Shown: positions 1 through 8,955, numbered from the stretch's first letter. The stretch: DNA of 64,000 nt from Formosa algae (GCF_001439665.1 NZ_LMAK01000014.1:211780-275779); one strand, 5' to 3'. Numbers and translations: made by a program. The notes: generated by a model not told the origin, from the letters alone.

Positions 1-241
1 ACTTACCATTTTTGTAAGCGGAAGGTATAATTATGATATTAGCACCTGTTAACGCTTTACCGGTAGCTTCAGCTGTTGCTTTTCCAAGAAAATCTGTTCT
101 TTTTAATTTTCTGTTGGCTGTCCAAATAATACCTTCATCAGTGTCTAGTACTAATTTATCTACAGTCTGAGCACACAAATGAGTTGTATAACTTAAAATG
201 ATAAATAAAGGAATAAAGAAGACTTTAATCACGTGATTCAT
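1..241 (-). CDS. Secreted protein of unknown function, 5' part only
   Basis: Eighty codons run open from an ATG at 241 to the window edge. The first 25 residues form a signal peptide (hydrophobic core FFIPLFIILSY, ending HLCAQ). The mature part starts TVDKLVLDTDEG, followed by a basic patch around NRKLKRTDF. I do not recognise a family; only export to the periplasm is supported. The C-terminal part lies outside the window, so size and domains cannot be judged. Confidence 0.6.
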   Translation of the reverse strand, partial: MNHVIKVFFIPLFIILSYTTHLCAQTVDKLVLDTDEGIIWTANRKLKRTDFLGKATAEATGKALTGANIIIIPSAYKNGK

Positions 242-341
242 AGTATAAACTTACAAATTCTTAATACGAAACAAAGGTAATTATGTTTGATTTTATGACA
301 TGATTACCTTTGTTATATTGTATTTAAAATGTAAGACTGGT

Positions 342-935
342 CTACAGTCTGTCTGTAAGTGTTTTAGGTAATATTCTTTCTAAAATGGCTTTCTGACTTT
401 TTTCGATGACTAAAAATTTCCAATTGGTTTCTCCATTTTCAGAAATAGCATAAGCATCTTTTTTAGCATAAATATTATACACTTCGGTGTCTTTGTTATA
501 AGAGACATTTTCTGCACCGAAGGTTTGGTCAAAAGAGGCTTTAGTTAGGCTTAATCTGTTGGCAGTTTGTGTTTCAGTTTCTTCTAAATCACTATTAATT
601 TTTATATTCATTTCGCTAGAATACGTCAATAAAGCGTAATATTTAGATTCAATTTGTTCTGCATCTTCAACAGCTATAACCTTCGGGTCTATAATTTCAA
701 ACTCCATGGCCGGGTTATTAAATGTTTGTTCTAAAACTGTAATTAATTGCGCTTTTGGAATAATTTCAAAAAACTCTGGTGTAATGTAATCCATAGATTT
801 TTCGAACTCCATATTCACAATATCATTTAAATAATTACTGAATTCAGACTCAATATTTTTTTTATAATCTTGCGCAAATCCAACCGTACAAAAGGTTAAA
901 AATAAAAGTGTAATTACGTTGTGCTTTAAAGTCAT
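342..935 (-). CDS. Secreted hypothetical protein, 197 aa
   Basis: I do not recognise this family. It has a clear Sec signal peptide (residues 1-22, ending VGFAQ) and no lipobox cysteine, so it should be periplasmic or surface-exposed. The mature part is acidic and mixed alpha/beta, beginning with a helical stretch around SNYLNDIVNMEFEKSMDYI and followed by alternating strands. This layout recalls NTF2-like or DUF3887-like periplasmic folds, but that is only an impression. The gene stands alone, separated by about 100 nt from its neighbours on both sides. Confidence 0.65.
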   Translation of the reverse strand: MTLKHNVITLLFLTFCTVGFAQDYKKNIESEFSNYLNDIVNMEFEKSMDYITPEFFEIIPKAQLITVLEQTFNNPAMEFEIIDPKVIAVEDAEQIESKYYALLTYSSEMNIKINSDLEETETQTANRLSLTKASFDQTFGAENVSYNKDTEVYNIYAKKDAYAISENGETNWKFLVIEKSQKAILERILPKTLTDRL

Positions 936-1066
936 AATGTAGATTTAAATTTTGGTTTGTTTTGCTAAAATACCGAATACAAAACTTTTAATTTATGTAA
1001 ATGCTGAAAATATTAATTAAACGTTACAAATTAAAACAACTGATTGATTGCGATTTAAATGATAAC

Positions 1067-1660
1067 TTATTCTGTAATGTCTTGCTTTAATGCGATGATA
1101 TCTGAAAGCTTTTGCATTTCGCCTTTTACACCTTTTCTAATCACAATAAATAGAATAACCGCAATCACAATGTACGATACGTCTATAAAAACAATATTCC
1201 AAAGTGGCATATACTGACTAAATTCTGGGGTGATAAGGTAGAAGCCAACGGTATATAATATCACAATAATTGGAGCCACTACTTGATGAATCATGGTTCT
1301 GAATTTATGAAACGCTATGGTATGTTCTGTAGCCTTTAAAGAATTGTCTAGTATATTAATATGTTTGGCTTTTTGTATACTTTTTAATTCAATACCAATC
1401 CTAAATATTAAACCAAAAATCATTAATCCAGCACCTATTCTACTTAAGGTATATTGTACAGGTGCAACAAAATAAAAGAATAAAGAAATAACAATTAGAG
1501 TGGTTAGTAAAATGGTTATTGTACCATAATAGAACATGTAATTTTCTTTTTCTTTTGTTCTTATCTTTTTATATAAATTATCAAAATCAATGGTAGAAAC
1601 ATGTAGTTGATTCTTACTTGTATTCCAATGACTTTGTAGGGTTTTAAAATCGCTACTCAT
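1067..1660 (-). CDS. Four-helix membrane protein next to ECF sigma factor (possible anti-sigma partner)
   Basis: A 197-residue inner-membrane protein with a soluble N-terminal segment (about residues 1-40) and four hydrophobic segments, near 43-63, 73-90, 123-145 and 152-174. It overlaps the end of the upstream sigma-factor gene by 8 nt, so the two are translationally coupled. Genes in this position are often anti-sigma factors. It lacks a recognisable zinc-binding HxxxCxxC motif, so this would be a non-zinc type if it acts that way. Anti-sigma function is inferred from position only. Confidence 0.7.
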   Translation of the reverse strand: MSSDFKTLQSHWNTSKNQLHVSTIDFDNLYKKIRTKEKENYMFYYGTITILLTTLIVISLFFYFVAPVQYTLSRIGAGLMIFGLIFRIGIELKSIQKAKHINILDNSLKATEHTIAFHKFRTMIHQVVAPIIVILYTVGFYLITPEFSQYMPLWNIVFIDVSYIVIAVILFIVIRKGVKGEMQKLSDIIALKQDITE

Positions 1661-2159
1661 GGGTGTTTTGTTTTAAAATAGATTCTAGACGTTTCTTTAT
1701 TCTGTGTGTTTTTACTCTTACGTTTATGGCGTTAATACCGATTACTTCGGCAATGCTGTTGTAATCCTGATTTTCTAAAACCATCATTATAATTAAACGA
1801 TCTATTTTTTTTAATTGTCCGATGGCTTTATAGAGTTCTGGTATGTCGCTTTGTTTGCTGCTTTCTGTATGGTTGGTGTCGGATTGATTTTCAAGTTCTG
1901 ATTCTGAAAAACGCCTCACTTTTTTGTCCTTTTTTACGTATTGTAAACACGTGTTTACTGTAATTCTGTAAATCCATGTTTTATAAGATGAAGCTCCACG
2001 AAATTTATCTAAATTATTCCAGACGCTAATAAATATATCTTGAGATAAATCGTTGGCTGTATCCTGATCTCCTTTTACAAAACCCAGACACATTTGTAAA
2101 ACCATGGGATGATGTTGGCGGTAGATGGTTTCAAAAGATTCGTTTTTATTAGTTTTCAT
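1653..2159 (-). CDS. RNA polymerase ECF sigma factor (sigma-70 family)
   Basis: Extracytoplasmic-function sigma factor. Region 2 is seen in the segment around ANDLSQDIFISVWNNLDKF with the -10 recognition part KTWIYRITVNTCLQYVKK. After a variable linker, region 4 follows (LKKIDRLIIMMVLE...YNSIAEVIGINAINVRVKTHR), giving about 168 residues, normal for the class. I prefer the ATG at 2159 (MKTNKNESFETIY) over the one at 2174 because the family starts close to this point and it reduces overlap with the upstream hydrolase gene to 11 nt. It lies second in a three-gene unit (hydrolase, sigma, membrane protein). Confidence 0.9.
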   Translation of the reverse strand: MKTNKNESFETIYRQHHPMVLQMCLGFVKGDQDTANDLSQDIFISVWNNLDKFRGASSYKTWIYRITVNTCLQYVKKDKKVRRFSESELENQSDTNHTESSKQSDIPELYKAIGQLKKIDRLIIMMVLENQDYNSIAEVIGINAINVRVKTHRIKKRLESILKQNTHE

Positions 2160-3033
2160 CGACAAGAAAATCATTTACAGATTTATAAAACCATTCCGGC
2201 TGATCGAACATTACAAAATGCTTAGAGTTACTAGCCATTTGTATTGTTTTGTTGGTTAAATTGGCATACTGTTTTTCATAATTTTGTTTAGCCACAATGA
2301 CATCTGGAAAAGAAGCTCCTAAAATTAAAGTTTCGCAGCTAACGTCTTTTAAAGTTGGTCGTAAATCCAATTTTAATAAATCTGTGTAGCCATACACCCA
2401 AGTTTTACGATCTGCGTTTATCATCCAATTTGTAATAGCGTCTTGATTGTCTGTGTTAATTGTCATGTTCATGGCCATCATTTTAGCCATAGATTTAAAT
2501 TGATCGACTTCCATATTTAGCATTTGAGTATTATACGGACTCTCGTAATAAAAATGTTCTGCTGGTACTTGTGGCATCATCACTTCACGCATACAAGGTA
2601 AGGCATCAACAATAATAATTTTAGAAATGGTATTTGGAAGTGCTGCAGCAATATCTACGGCTAAATTTCCTCCCATACTGTGTCCTATAATTATTACATT
2701 ATTTAGTTTTTCAGTAGTAATATACGCTATTATTGCTTTTTTAATTGTGTCATACCAAGGCATTTCAATTGGAGCATGGCCATTAAAACCTGCATAAGAT
2801 ACGAAAAGAGACGAGTGTGCTGTGTTTATATGATTTGCAGTGTCTTTAAAAACAGATCCTGGTGTTGCAAAACCTGGAAGAAATAATATGGGCAGACCTT
2901 TACCGACAGTTTCTATAGTTATGGCTTTAGGTTCTGTGCGGTTTATGCATTCTATTTTTGCGAAACATTTAAAATTCAGTGCAGTATTGAATGTAAAAAT
3001 ACTTAAGACGATAATTTTGATACAAGTTTTCAT
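2149..3033 (-). CDS. Exported alpha/beta hydrolase
   Basis: An alpha/beta-hydrolase-fold enzyme of 294 residues with an N-terminal signal sequence (residues 1 to about 25), so it should act in the periplasm. The oxyanion region is LFLPGFATPGS (about 51-61). The nucleophile elbow GHSMGG puts the catalytic Ser near residue 119. A plausible acid follows in IIIVDALPC, and the catalytic His is likely the one in SKHFVMFDQPEWF near the C-terminus. The substrate cannot be told. It is the first gene of the unit with the ECF sigma factor, so it may be co-regulated with the stress response that sigma controls. Confidence 0.85.
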   Translation of the reverse strand: MKTCIKIIVLSIFTFNTALNFKCFAKIECINRTEPKAITIETVGKGLPILFLPGFATPGSVFKDTANHINTAHSSLFVSYAGFNGHAPIEMPWYDTIKKAIIAYITTEKLNNVIIIGHSMGGNLAVDIAAALPNTISKIIIVDALPCMREVMMPQVPAEHFYYESPYNTQMLNMEVDQFKSMAKMMAMNMTINTDNQDAITNWMINADRKTWVYGYTDLLKLDLRPTLKDVSCETLILGASFPDVIVAKQNYEKQYANLTNKTIQMASNSKHFVMFDQPEWFYKSVNDFLVDEN

Positions 3034-3207
3034 ATTACTATTGTTTTTAACGGTTTACACACCTTTGATTAAAAAAACAGTATTTGTTACACTTTAAAAT
3101 TGATTTTTTTTAAAAATATCTGAATATAACAGATTTAAGTATGTAGAATAGAACTGAAGCAGGTTTTTAATCAATAGTTAATCAGTGTGTTATGTATGAC
3201 AAATAAA

Positions 3208-3256
3208 AAAACACTACATCAATACATATTTTTAAGTATGCAGGATATAGTGTTTT
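3208..3256 (-). terminator. Probable rho-independent terminator
   Basis: A 9-bp perfect stem (AAAACACTA at 3208-3216 with TAGTGTTTT at 3248-3256) and, read on the minus strand, a run of seven T after the stem. It sits about 50 nt downstream of the lipoprotein gene ending at 3306. The loop is long (31 nt), which lowers confidence. Confidence 0.5.
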
Positions 3257-3305
3257 AATTATAGGAATTTAAACTAAATATTAAAAAAGTAGTGGGATAC
3301 GTGTT

Positions 3306-4238
3306 TTAGTGCTTTAGTTTCAGTTCGTCGCGTTTAGCTTCATCAGCTATGCTTTTTTGTTTCCAATAAGGCTCTTGCAAGCTGGCTTTTAAAGTTGCCG
3401 TGGTTACCAAACCATCTCCATTATCTTCAGTCCATCCCATAATTTTGTATGGAAACTGATTTTCTACATCAAAGGTTAATGTTCTATCAAGATTTAAGTA
3501 TGTCACGGTATATTTAATTAGTTCCTGAGTTTCAGTTTTACTTATTGTGGCTTTAGAAGCATTCATTTTTTTATGAGATGACCGACTATAAATTGTCGAC
3601 GGAATTATAGCAATTTCGCCTGCTTCTAATTGTCCGTTCTGAATGCGAATACGAGTCATTAAATCCTCTTCCAATAAAGCAACAGCTAATTCTCGAGTGT
3701 CGTCCCCTTCAGATTCAAAATAAGAGAATTGTTTAAAATTATACTTTTCTCCATCCAGATTAAGTTGTGTAAAAGTCTGTCCACACCATTCTTGTATACT
3801 GGTTGTAGACTTTAAAGTGAACGGATGTGATTTATAATCTATGGGTGTAAAAGTAGACGTGAGTATAGAGTAATCGTAAATTCCAGTTGTAAATTTACGC
3901 ACATGGTTAAGTTTCATGACAGAAACCTGATCTGCTCCCGCAGTTTGTGGTCTATCTAATTTTACTTGTTTACTTAATGAAAAGGGCTCGGTTACAAAAA
4001 TTAAAACCACTTCGCCATCACGAATCGTTCCGTATTTAGATTGCTTTAAAGTATAGCTACTAATCTCTGCTTTCCCGGAATACCAATACGATTTAAAATC
4101 GGTTGGTTTAGGTGTCTCATTAGTTTTTTTAGTAGTGTTAGATTCAGAAACTTCTGGATTTACAGTGGTCTTTTGCTCTTGTTTAGATTGACAGGATAAT
4201 GTTGTAAATAAAGCTAAAAGGAGTAATATTTTATACAT
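3306..4238 (-). CDS. Lipoprotein of unknown function, 310 aa
   Basis: A lipoprotein signal peptide ends in a lipobox with Cys16 (FTTLSC), so the mature protein is lipid-anchored, probably at the outer membrane. A linker rich in K, T and E (about 17-50) leads to an all-beta-looking domain. Similar flavobacterial proteins are, as I recall, sometimes labelled 'septum formation inhibitor Maf', but I see no Maf nucleotide-binding motif here, so that name should not be carried over. The gene is monocistronic, with a terminator-like hairpin downstream. Confidence 0.7.
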   Translation of the reverse strand: MYKILLLLALFTTLSCQSKQEQKTTVNPEVSESNTTKKTNETPKPTDFKSYWYSGKAEISSYTLKQSKYGTIRDGEVVLIFVTEPFSLSKQVKLDRPQTAGADQVSVMKLNHVRKFTTGIYDYSILTSTFTPIDYKSHPFTLKSTTSIQEWCGQTFTQLNLDGEKYNFKQFSYFESEGDDTRELAVALLEEDLMTRIRIQNGQLEAGEIAIIPSTIYSRSSHKKMNASKATISKTETQELIKYTVTYLNLDRTLTFDVENQFPYKIMGWTEDNGDGLVTTATLKASLQEPYWKQKSIADEAKRDELKLKH

Positions 4239-4548
4239 AAGAATAGTATTAAATTTAGTTTGTAATACGCATATAACTGTGTGAGCTATTTAGATTCAGA
4301 CGTGTGTCTTGACTATAAATTACAAAAAATACTGTTCTATGTTGTAATCTTTTTCTATTCTGTTGATTTTTTAAATATTCATTTTGAATTTGTTTCCTTT
4401 TACCATTCTTCAAGTATAGACTTTTACAAGGCTTTATGCCCATTTTATCATCTTTCATATATTATTTTGAACGCTATTTTGAACTCTAAAGATAGAATGA
4501 TTGAAGGTAATTAAAGGTTATAATTTTAGAACAATGTAAATATTTCTT
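4239..4548. other. Intergenic stretch without a convincing gene
   Basis: This 310-nt gap can be read as short open frames on both strands (67 and 77 codons). Both are low-complexity, lysine- or aromatic-rich, and resemble nothing known to me. It contains the upstream region of the lipoprotein gene starting at 4238. No RNA gene or repeat was seen. Confidence 0.5.
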
Positions 4549-5007
4549 TTATTTCATTTTACTTTTTGCGATAAAAAAATTAACGTCTTGCTGTTCTAAT
4601 TTAGACTTAGGTAAGGTAAAGGCAAAGGTTTTTTTTAGATTTATAGTCAACCAAATTCTATCTTTTTTTACTTCTATATCCTTTACCCAATCCCAACTTT
4701 TATTTTCTATGAGATCTTTGTTAACGTGTTTAATTACAATGTTATCAGGATTAAAAGAAACTAAAGCATCAAAGTTTAGATGTTGTCCCATAGTTTTAGT
4801 ACTATAATACTGTAAAGGCCATAATATAAAGATAATGATAAGAACATATATAGTAGTAGAAACGATGGGATGTGTACTATATATTGGCAATGTAATTCCC
4901 ATAATTGCTGTAAGGAAGAGATATTTCCAAACAGATTTTTTTTAAAAGAAATGAATTTTAGATCTAAATATATTATTAAAATCAGAAACTAATCTGTATT
5001 CTCTCAT
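4549..5007 (-). pseudogene. YcxB-like membrane protein interrupted by an in-frame stop
   Basis: The 3' part (ATG at 4902, 117 codons) encodes one or two hydrophobic segments (near ITLPIYSTHPIVS and TTIYVLIIIFILWPL) and a C-terminal domain with the pattern of YcxB-like proteins (LVSFNPDNIVIKH...SWDWVKDIEVKKDRIWL...FTLPKSKL). Upstream, the same frame stays open to an ATG at 5007 (MREYRLVSDFNNIFRSKIHFF), broken only by one TAA within a run of eight A at about 4942-4944. The codons between it and 4902 (KKSVWKYLFLTAI) look coding and complete the usual basic stretch before the first membrane helix. I read this as a 152-residue gene with a nonsense mutation. An N-terminally shortened product from 4902 remains possible. 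Confidence 0.6.
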
Positions 5008-5064
5008 TGTTGTTTTTTTGTTCAAATTTCAGATATATATACTTAGTATAATAGGCGAAGTGTA

Positions 5065-5490
5065 TTAAATTTCCTGGGCATTTATAAACTGTGTGATTAT
5101 ATTTTCAATTGCACTATTTTTAAAATCAAACCAATCTTTACGATGGGGAGAATTATCTATTGCATATTTAAAATGACTAAAAGGCTTTTTTTGTTCAAGA
5201 ATGGTGTTTAGTTCCATTTACAAAGGCTTATCTTTTAATTGTTCTGTAAACTTTTCCCATATTTTAAAGGATTGAAAACTATCTAATGGTTCTATTTTAG
5301 TAAATCGGCTTTTTTGTCTTCAATAGCATCTAATTGCTCCTGAAAGCTCTCTTTAAAAATATATTCATCTATAAATTCTGAAGAATCTGGAATGGCAATT
5401 ATTTCGCCTGTTTTCACATTAAAGTAGCACATACATCCGCAATCTAATTCTTGCGCAATGTTTTTAAAAATCTTGCAGAGATACTTTTAT
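5065..5490 (-). pseudogene. Decayed UPF0158 gene, paralogue of the intact copy at 53175-53594
   Basis: Translated in pieces, this stretch matches the intact UPF0158 protein of this window along its whole length. KVSLQDF aligns with its KVSDTII, then (new frame) NIAQELDCGCMCYFNVKTGE aligns with EIADDLDCGMRCYLHKDTGE, then (new frame) KIEPLDSFQSFKIWEKFTEQ aligns with EFEKMDNHNMYKVMEDFATQ, ending FSHFKYAIDNSPHRKDWFDF. Lesions: ATG changed to ATA at 5490, a net loss of two bases near 5470, loss of one base in a GAT-TAT context near 5300, and an in-frame TAA near 5220. Four independent defects make sequencing error an unlikely explanation. Confidence 0.8.
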
Positions 5491-5568
5491 TATTTTAAGT
5501 TATTTTTAATAATCTAAAGTTATAAGAAAAAATATATAGGAGTCTCAGTATTGTGTTTAAATACCAAA

Positions 5569-6768
5569 CTAATATGTGTTAAACTCATTTATAATATCTT
5601 TTAATTGCAGTTTTAAATCTTCTCCGGTATCAAACACCATTTGCTCATTACTAGGAAAATCTATTGGTCTATTACGTAATAGTTCGCGATCTTCTTTAAT
5701 TAAGGCACGTTCGTCTTTTTGATCGTATCTGTTTTTTCTATAATATTCGGCATATCTGTTTTCAAAAATAAAACCACTATCTATAGGGAAGTTGTCTATA
5801 ACCTGATTCGTTTTTAAATCGGTATACACCACGTTTGCTAAAATTTGAGCTTCTTTACTTTGTACGGTTTCTATAAACCTGTAATTAATGTTTATAATTT
5901 TATCTTCTTTGATGAAATTCCCTAAACTGTCCTTTACAGGATTTCCTTTTCTATCTTTTTTGTAAGTCGTACCATCTACAATTTTACGTTCTCTAAAAAT
6001 TTCACGCTGATTAATACGCTCTGGAGAAACATTAATTTGCCTTAAATTAAGTTGCATGGCATAGTCATAGTTTACATTTTGTGCTTTTTGAGCATGATAC
6101 ACACTCCATTGTTTGTCTAAACCGTAGGTTTCAAAATTCAATAAGTCGTTTTGTAAACGGTTTGGAATTATTTGCCGTGTTTGATTGTTTATGGTGACCA
6201 AAATATAATCTATACCTCTTATCTGTGCATCGTTTATAAGTTGATAGGTGTTTTTGTAATTTGGAGATATTTGATTTAAATACACTAAATTATCGTAGGC
6301 TTGACGAATATCTGTTTTGTTTTTAGACGCAATTAATTTTAAGCTACTTGTATAAATATAACCTGAAAGATTTTTTTTAGATTCAATAGTTAATTGGTTA
6401 TAATCTTTAAAATTGAAAGTTACATCTTTGCCATCGACGCTTAATGGTAAAATAGGTTTTATAGCCTCTTGTCTTGAGCTTAAAGTGTTATATAAGTCGA
6501 AAATTTCTTGATAATTTTCAGGATTACCATCCATTTTTAAATAAGTTATTTTACTTAAATCTCGTGCTTCCCCCTTCGTAAATGCATCTTCAAGCATGAT
6601 AATAAATTCAGCTTTACGTTTTTTTTCTTTATTGTTTTGAAGCTTATCTATTGCTGTATATATGGCATAATCGTAATCTCCAGAATACACTGCCTTTTCT
6701 ACCTGTTTAGCCGTGTTACAAGCTATTAAAGTTAACGATGTTAAAAGTATAAGTAAAGTTCTTTTCAT
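5569..6768 (-). CDS. Lipoprotein of unknown function, 399 aa
   Basis: A lipobox (LTLIAC, Cys17) marks a lipoprotein. The first ~100 mature residues are helical with a TPR-like feel (YSGDYDYAIYTAIDKLQNNKEKKRKAEF). The middle contains charged segments around DGTTYKKDRKGNPVKDSLG, and the end is acidic. I do not recognise the family beyond 'flavobacterial lipoprotein', and no catalytic motif is visible. It stands alone between a decayed gene and the diheme cytochrome operon. Outer-membrane or periplasmic location is inferred from the lipobox. Confidence 0.7.
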   Translation of the reverse strand: MKRTLLILLTSLTLIACNTAKQVEKAVYSGDYDYAIYTAIDKLQNNKEKKRKAEFIIMLEDAFTKGEARDLSKITYLKMDGNPENYQEIFDLYNTLSSRQEAIKPILPLSVDGKDVTFNFKDYNQLTIESKKNLSGYIYTSSLKLIASKNKTDIRQAYDNLVYLNQISPNYKNTYQLINDAQIRGIDYILVTINNQTRQIIPNRLQNDLLNFETYGLDKQWSVYHAQKAQNVNYDYAMQLNLRQINVSPERINQREIFRERKIVDGTTYKKDRKGNPVKDSLGNFIKEDKIININYRFIETVQSKEAQILANVVYTDLKTNQVIDNFPIDSGFIFENRYAEYYRKNRYDQKDERALIKEDRELLRNRPIDFPSNEQMVFDTGEDLKLQLKDIINEFNTY

Positions 6769-6998
6769 AGTTTGGAAATGTAATGATAATTACTACATGT
6801 CAATAGTAGTGCCAAAAAAACTTTCTAAATTACTTTAGAAGATTATAAGTGTTTTCTAATTGTTGTTTTGTGTTTTTATTAATCAGTCTGAAGAGATAAC
6901 AAAATATTTGATTTTAGACATTTAAATAAAGTTATTAATTTGATAGCTAGAAACTTATGTAGTATTCTTAATACGCGCTAAGATTTTGTGTTTCAGAA

Positions 6999-8018
6999 CT
7001 AAAGTTCAATAAATTCCTCATCACTTAAAGTTTTTAAGAATGCGATAAGATTTTCTTTTTCTGTATCTGTAAGCGGAATTCTGTTTTCATTTTCTTTTAA
7101 AATCGGATCGAGATTATCGGCATCTAAAACGCCTGCATCTAAATAATCTAATAGATCTGTTAAGCTTTGAAACTGACCGAAACTTCCGTAAGGAGCTGTA
7201 TATTCAATATTTCTTAGCGATGGGACGCGGAAACTCATATAATCGTCTAACTCTAAAGAGACTCTAGCGCGTCCGCCCTCTTCGGTATCTGGATTTAAAG
7301 GAAATCCAATATTTCTAAAACTTTGGTCGGTAAATAATTCGGTACTGTGACAACTGATGCATTTATCTTGAAAGACAGTATACCCAGCGGCTTCTTGTTC
7401 TGTAAACGTTTCGCCTTCTTCTCGTTTTACTTTATCGTATTTACTGTTAGCAGATATTAAGGTGTACTCGTATTGGGCAATACTATTATAAATCCCATCT
7501 GCGGTAATCCCTTCTCCATTAAAAGCCTTGTTAAACAGTTCTTCATAAGAACCTTCGGCTTCAAGTTTAGCAATTACTTCTAAAATTGATGAATCCATTT
7601 CTTCATAAGTTATAATAGGTACTAATGGCTGATCTTCTAATTGTAGTTTACTTCCGTCCCAATTATAAAAATTCATAAATGCCATGTTTTGTATAGAAGG
7701 TGCGTTTCGAAGTCCGATGCGGCCTTCTATTCCAATTCCTTTTGCATTGTGATCTGCAAAGGCATTTTCTTGCATATGGCAACTCGCGCACGAGATGGTA
7801 TTATCTGCACTCAATAAGGTTTCATTAAATAGTTTCTCTCCCAATTCTACGCCATAAACAGTAGGTACATTAGTATATACTGTACTATTAAATTCTGGAA
7901 AACCGAAAGGAATATCTATGGTGACTTCAGAGTTAACGTAAGACACAATTTCCGAACTATCGTCACTACACCCAAATACTATTAAAAGTAGGGCAATATG
8001 TCTTAAGATGTTTTTCAT
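6999..8018 (-). CDS. Diheme cytochrome c peroxidase / MauG family lipoprotein (MbnH-like)
   Basis: A lipid-anchored periplasmic diheme protein of 339 residues. The lipobox is LLIVFGC (Cys17), with two CxxCH heme c motifs at residues 77-81 (CASCH) and 220-224 (CISCH), the layout of the CcpA/MauG family. Conserved family segments include NAPSIQNMAFMNFYNWDG and FRVPSLRNIEYTAPYGSFG. It directly follows an MbnP-like gene. In methanobactin-producing methanotrophs MbnH is a MauG relative that oxidises a tryptophan of MbnP to kynurenine to build a copper site, so a protein-modifying role on its neighbour is a better guess than peroxide removal. Substrate assignment is inferred from neighbourhood. Confidence 0.88.
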   Translation of the reverse strand: MKNILRHIALLLIVFGCSDDSSEIVSYVNSEVTIDIPFGFPEFNSTVYTNVPTVYGVELGEKLFNETLLSADNTISCASCHMQENAFADHNAKGIGIEGRIGLRNAPSIQNMAFMNFYNWDGSKLQLEDQPLVPIITYEEMDSSILEVIAKLEAEGSYEELFNKAFNGEGITADGIYNSIAQYEYTLISANSKYDKVKREEGETFTEQEAAGYTVFQDKCISCHSTELFTDQSFRNIGFPLNPDTEEGGRARVSLELDDYMSFRVPSLRNIEYTAPYGSFGQFQSLTDLLDYLDAGVLDADNLDPILKENENRIPLTDTEKENLIAFLKTLSDEEFIEL

Positions 8019-8045
8019 GTTTATGGTTTAGAGAGACTAAATTAA

Positions 8046-8076
8046 GAGTCGGCTAAATGTATTTTATAGCCGACTC
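8046..8076. repeat. Hairpin between the MbnP-like and diheme genes
   Basis: A perfect 10-bp inverted repeat (GAGTCGGCTA / TAGCCGACTC) with an 11-nt loop fills the 73-nt gap between two co-directional genes. There is no T-run after it on the minus strand, so it looks more like an mRNA stability or attenuation element than a full terminator. Confidence 0.6.
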
Positions 8077-8091
8077 CTAAGATGTTTTGTA

Positions 8092-8955
8092 TTAGTTTTC
8101 TACTTCAATGATAGAGAACATTCCAGTGATATCTGTAGTTTCATTTCCACCAATATTATCTACAAACTTCTCCATTTCTGTTGCTGTATGTGCACTTGGA
8201 GTAGCATTATTAGTAATATCTGATGTAGTGACTAAAGTAATGCTATAGCTGTTTCCGCTTAATAAATAATCAAAGTCAGCTTCAATTTTAATTGTCGGTC
8301 CGTTGCTTCCAACAACAGCAGTAGTTGGTAAGTCTAAGGTGATATCTCTATACGCATCTACACCTTGTGTATAACTACCTTCTTCTCCTTCAAGGGTACT
8401 TCCTGAATGGAAAGACAATTCTTTGTTATCTGTATCGTAAAACCCTTCAATTTTAGTAAAACGATATCCTGTTCCCCATTCCCAGTGCATCTCTGTATCG
8501 TTTGCTCCAGCAGTTGCATAAAATTCAGGGAAACTAACTTCGTCTAAAGTGTTTAAATCAGATCTTACACCTAATCCAAATTTAATTTGGCTGTACTCAT
8601 CTGTAGGAATATCACTTAAAACATATTGTAAAGTCTCTTTTTTAGATTGGTCTACTACGGTAGCACCAGTATCTAAATTGTTGATATTGTAAGGAATTTC
8701 TGTGCCGTCTGTTTTAATTAAACGAATGTTACTAATTACATATTTTAATTCTGCAAAGTGGTGTACTTGTCCTTGATCTGAAGTGTTTACTGTAGCTTCT
8801 GTAGATGTGTCGTCTCCTAATACAATTGTGGTTCCAGAGAAAGTGTTTGTAAATTCTAAGGTCACTTCATTTGCTACGGGCATATCGTCATCACTACACG
8901 ATAAAATGGATAATGATGCGCATACTAACAAAGCATAAATTTTAAGATTTTTCAT
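8092..8955 (-). CDS. MbnP family copper-type lipoprotein
   Basis: A lipoprotein (LSILSC, Cys20) of 287 residues with the MbnP-like pattern: an N-terminal beta strand (VTLEFTNTFSGTTIVLG), a His pair in DQGQVHHFAELKYVISNIRL, the conserved MHWEWGTGYRFTKIEGFY segment rich in Trp, and C-terminal strands. MbnP proteins bind copper, in part through an oxidised tryptophan produced by the MauG-like partner MbnH. Here the partner candidate is the next gene downstream. The gene sits 40 nt below the TonB receptor gene and is probably co-transcribed with it. Copper binding is inferred from family and context. Confidence 0.85.
   Translation of the reverse strand: MKNLKIYALLVCASLSILSCSDDDMPVANEVTLEFTNTFSGTTIVLGDDTSTEATVNTSDQGQVHHFAELKYVISNIRLIKTDGTEIPYNINNLDTGATVVDQSKKETLQYVLSDIPTDEYSQIKFGLGVRSDLNTLDEVSFPEFYATAGANDTEMHWEWGTGYRFTKIEGFYDTDNKELSFHSGSTLEGEEGSYTQGVDAYRDITLDLPTTAVVGSNGPTIKIEADFDYLLSGNSYSITLVTTSDITNNATPSAHTATEMEKFVDNIGGNETTDITGMFSIIEVEN

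Noticed and set aside
2840..3097. Plus-strand 85-codon frame over the start of the hydrolase gene
   Set aside because: It is the mirror of a well-supported gene (signal peptide and nucleophile elbow on the other strand) and has no family features.
4255..4514. Two opposing short frames (67 and 77 codons) in the gap after the lipoprotein
   Set aside because: Low complexity, no promoter or family pattern; they overlap each other almost fully.
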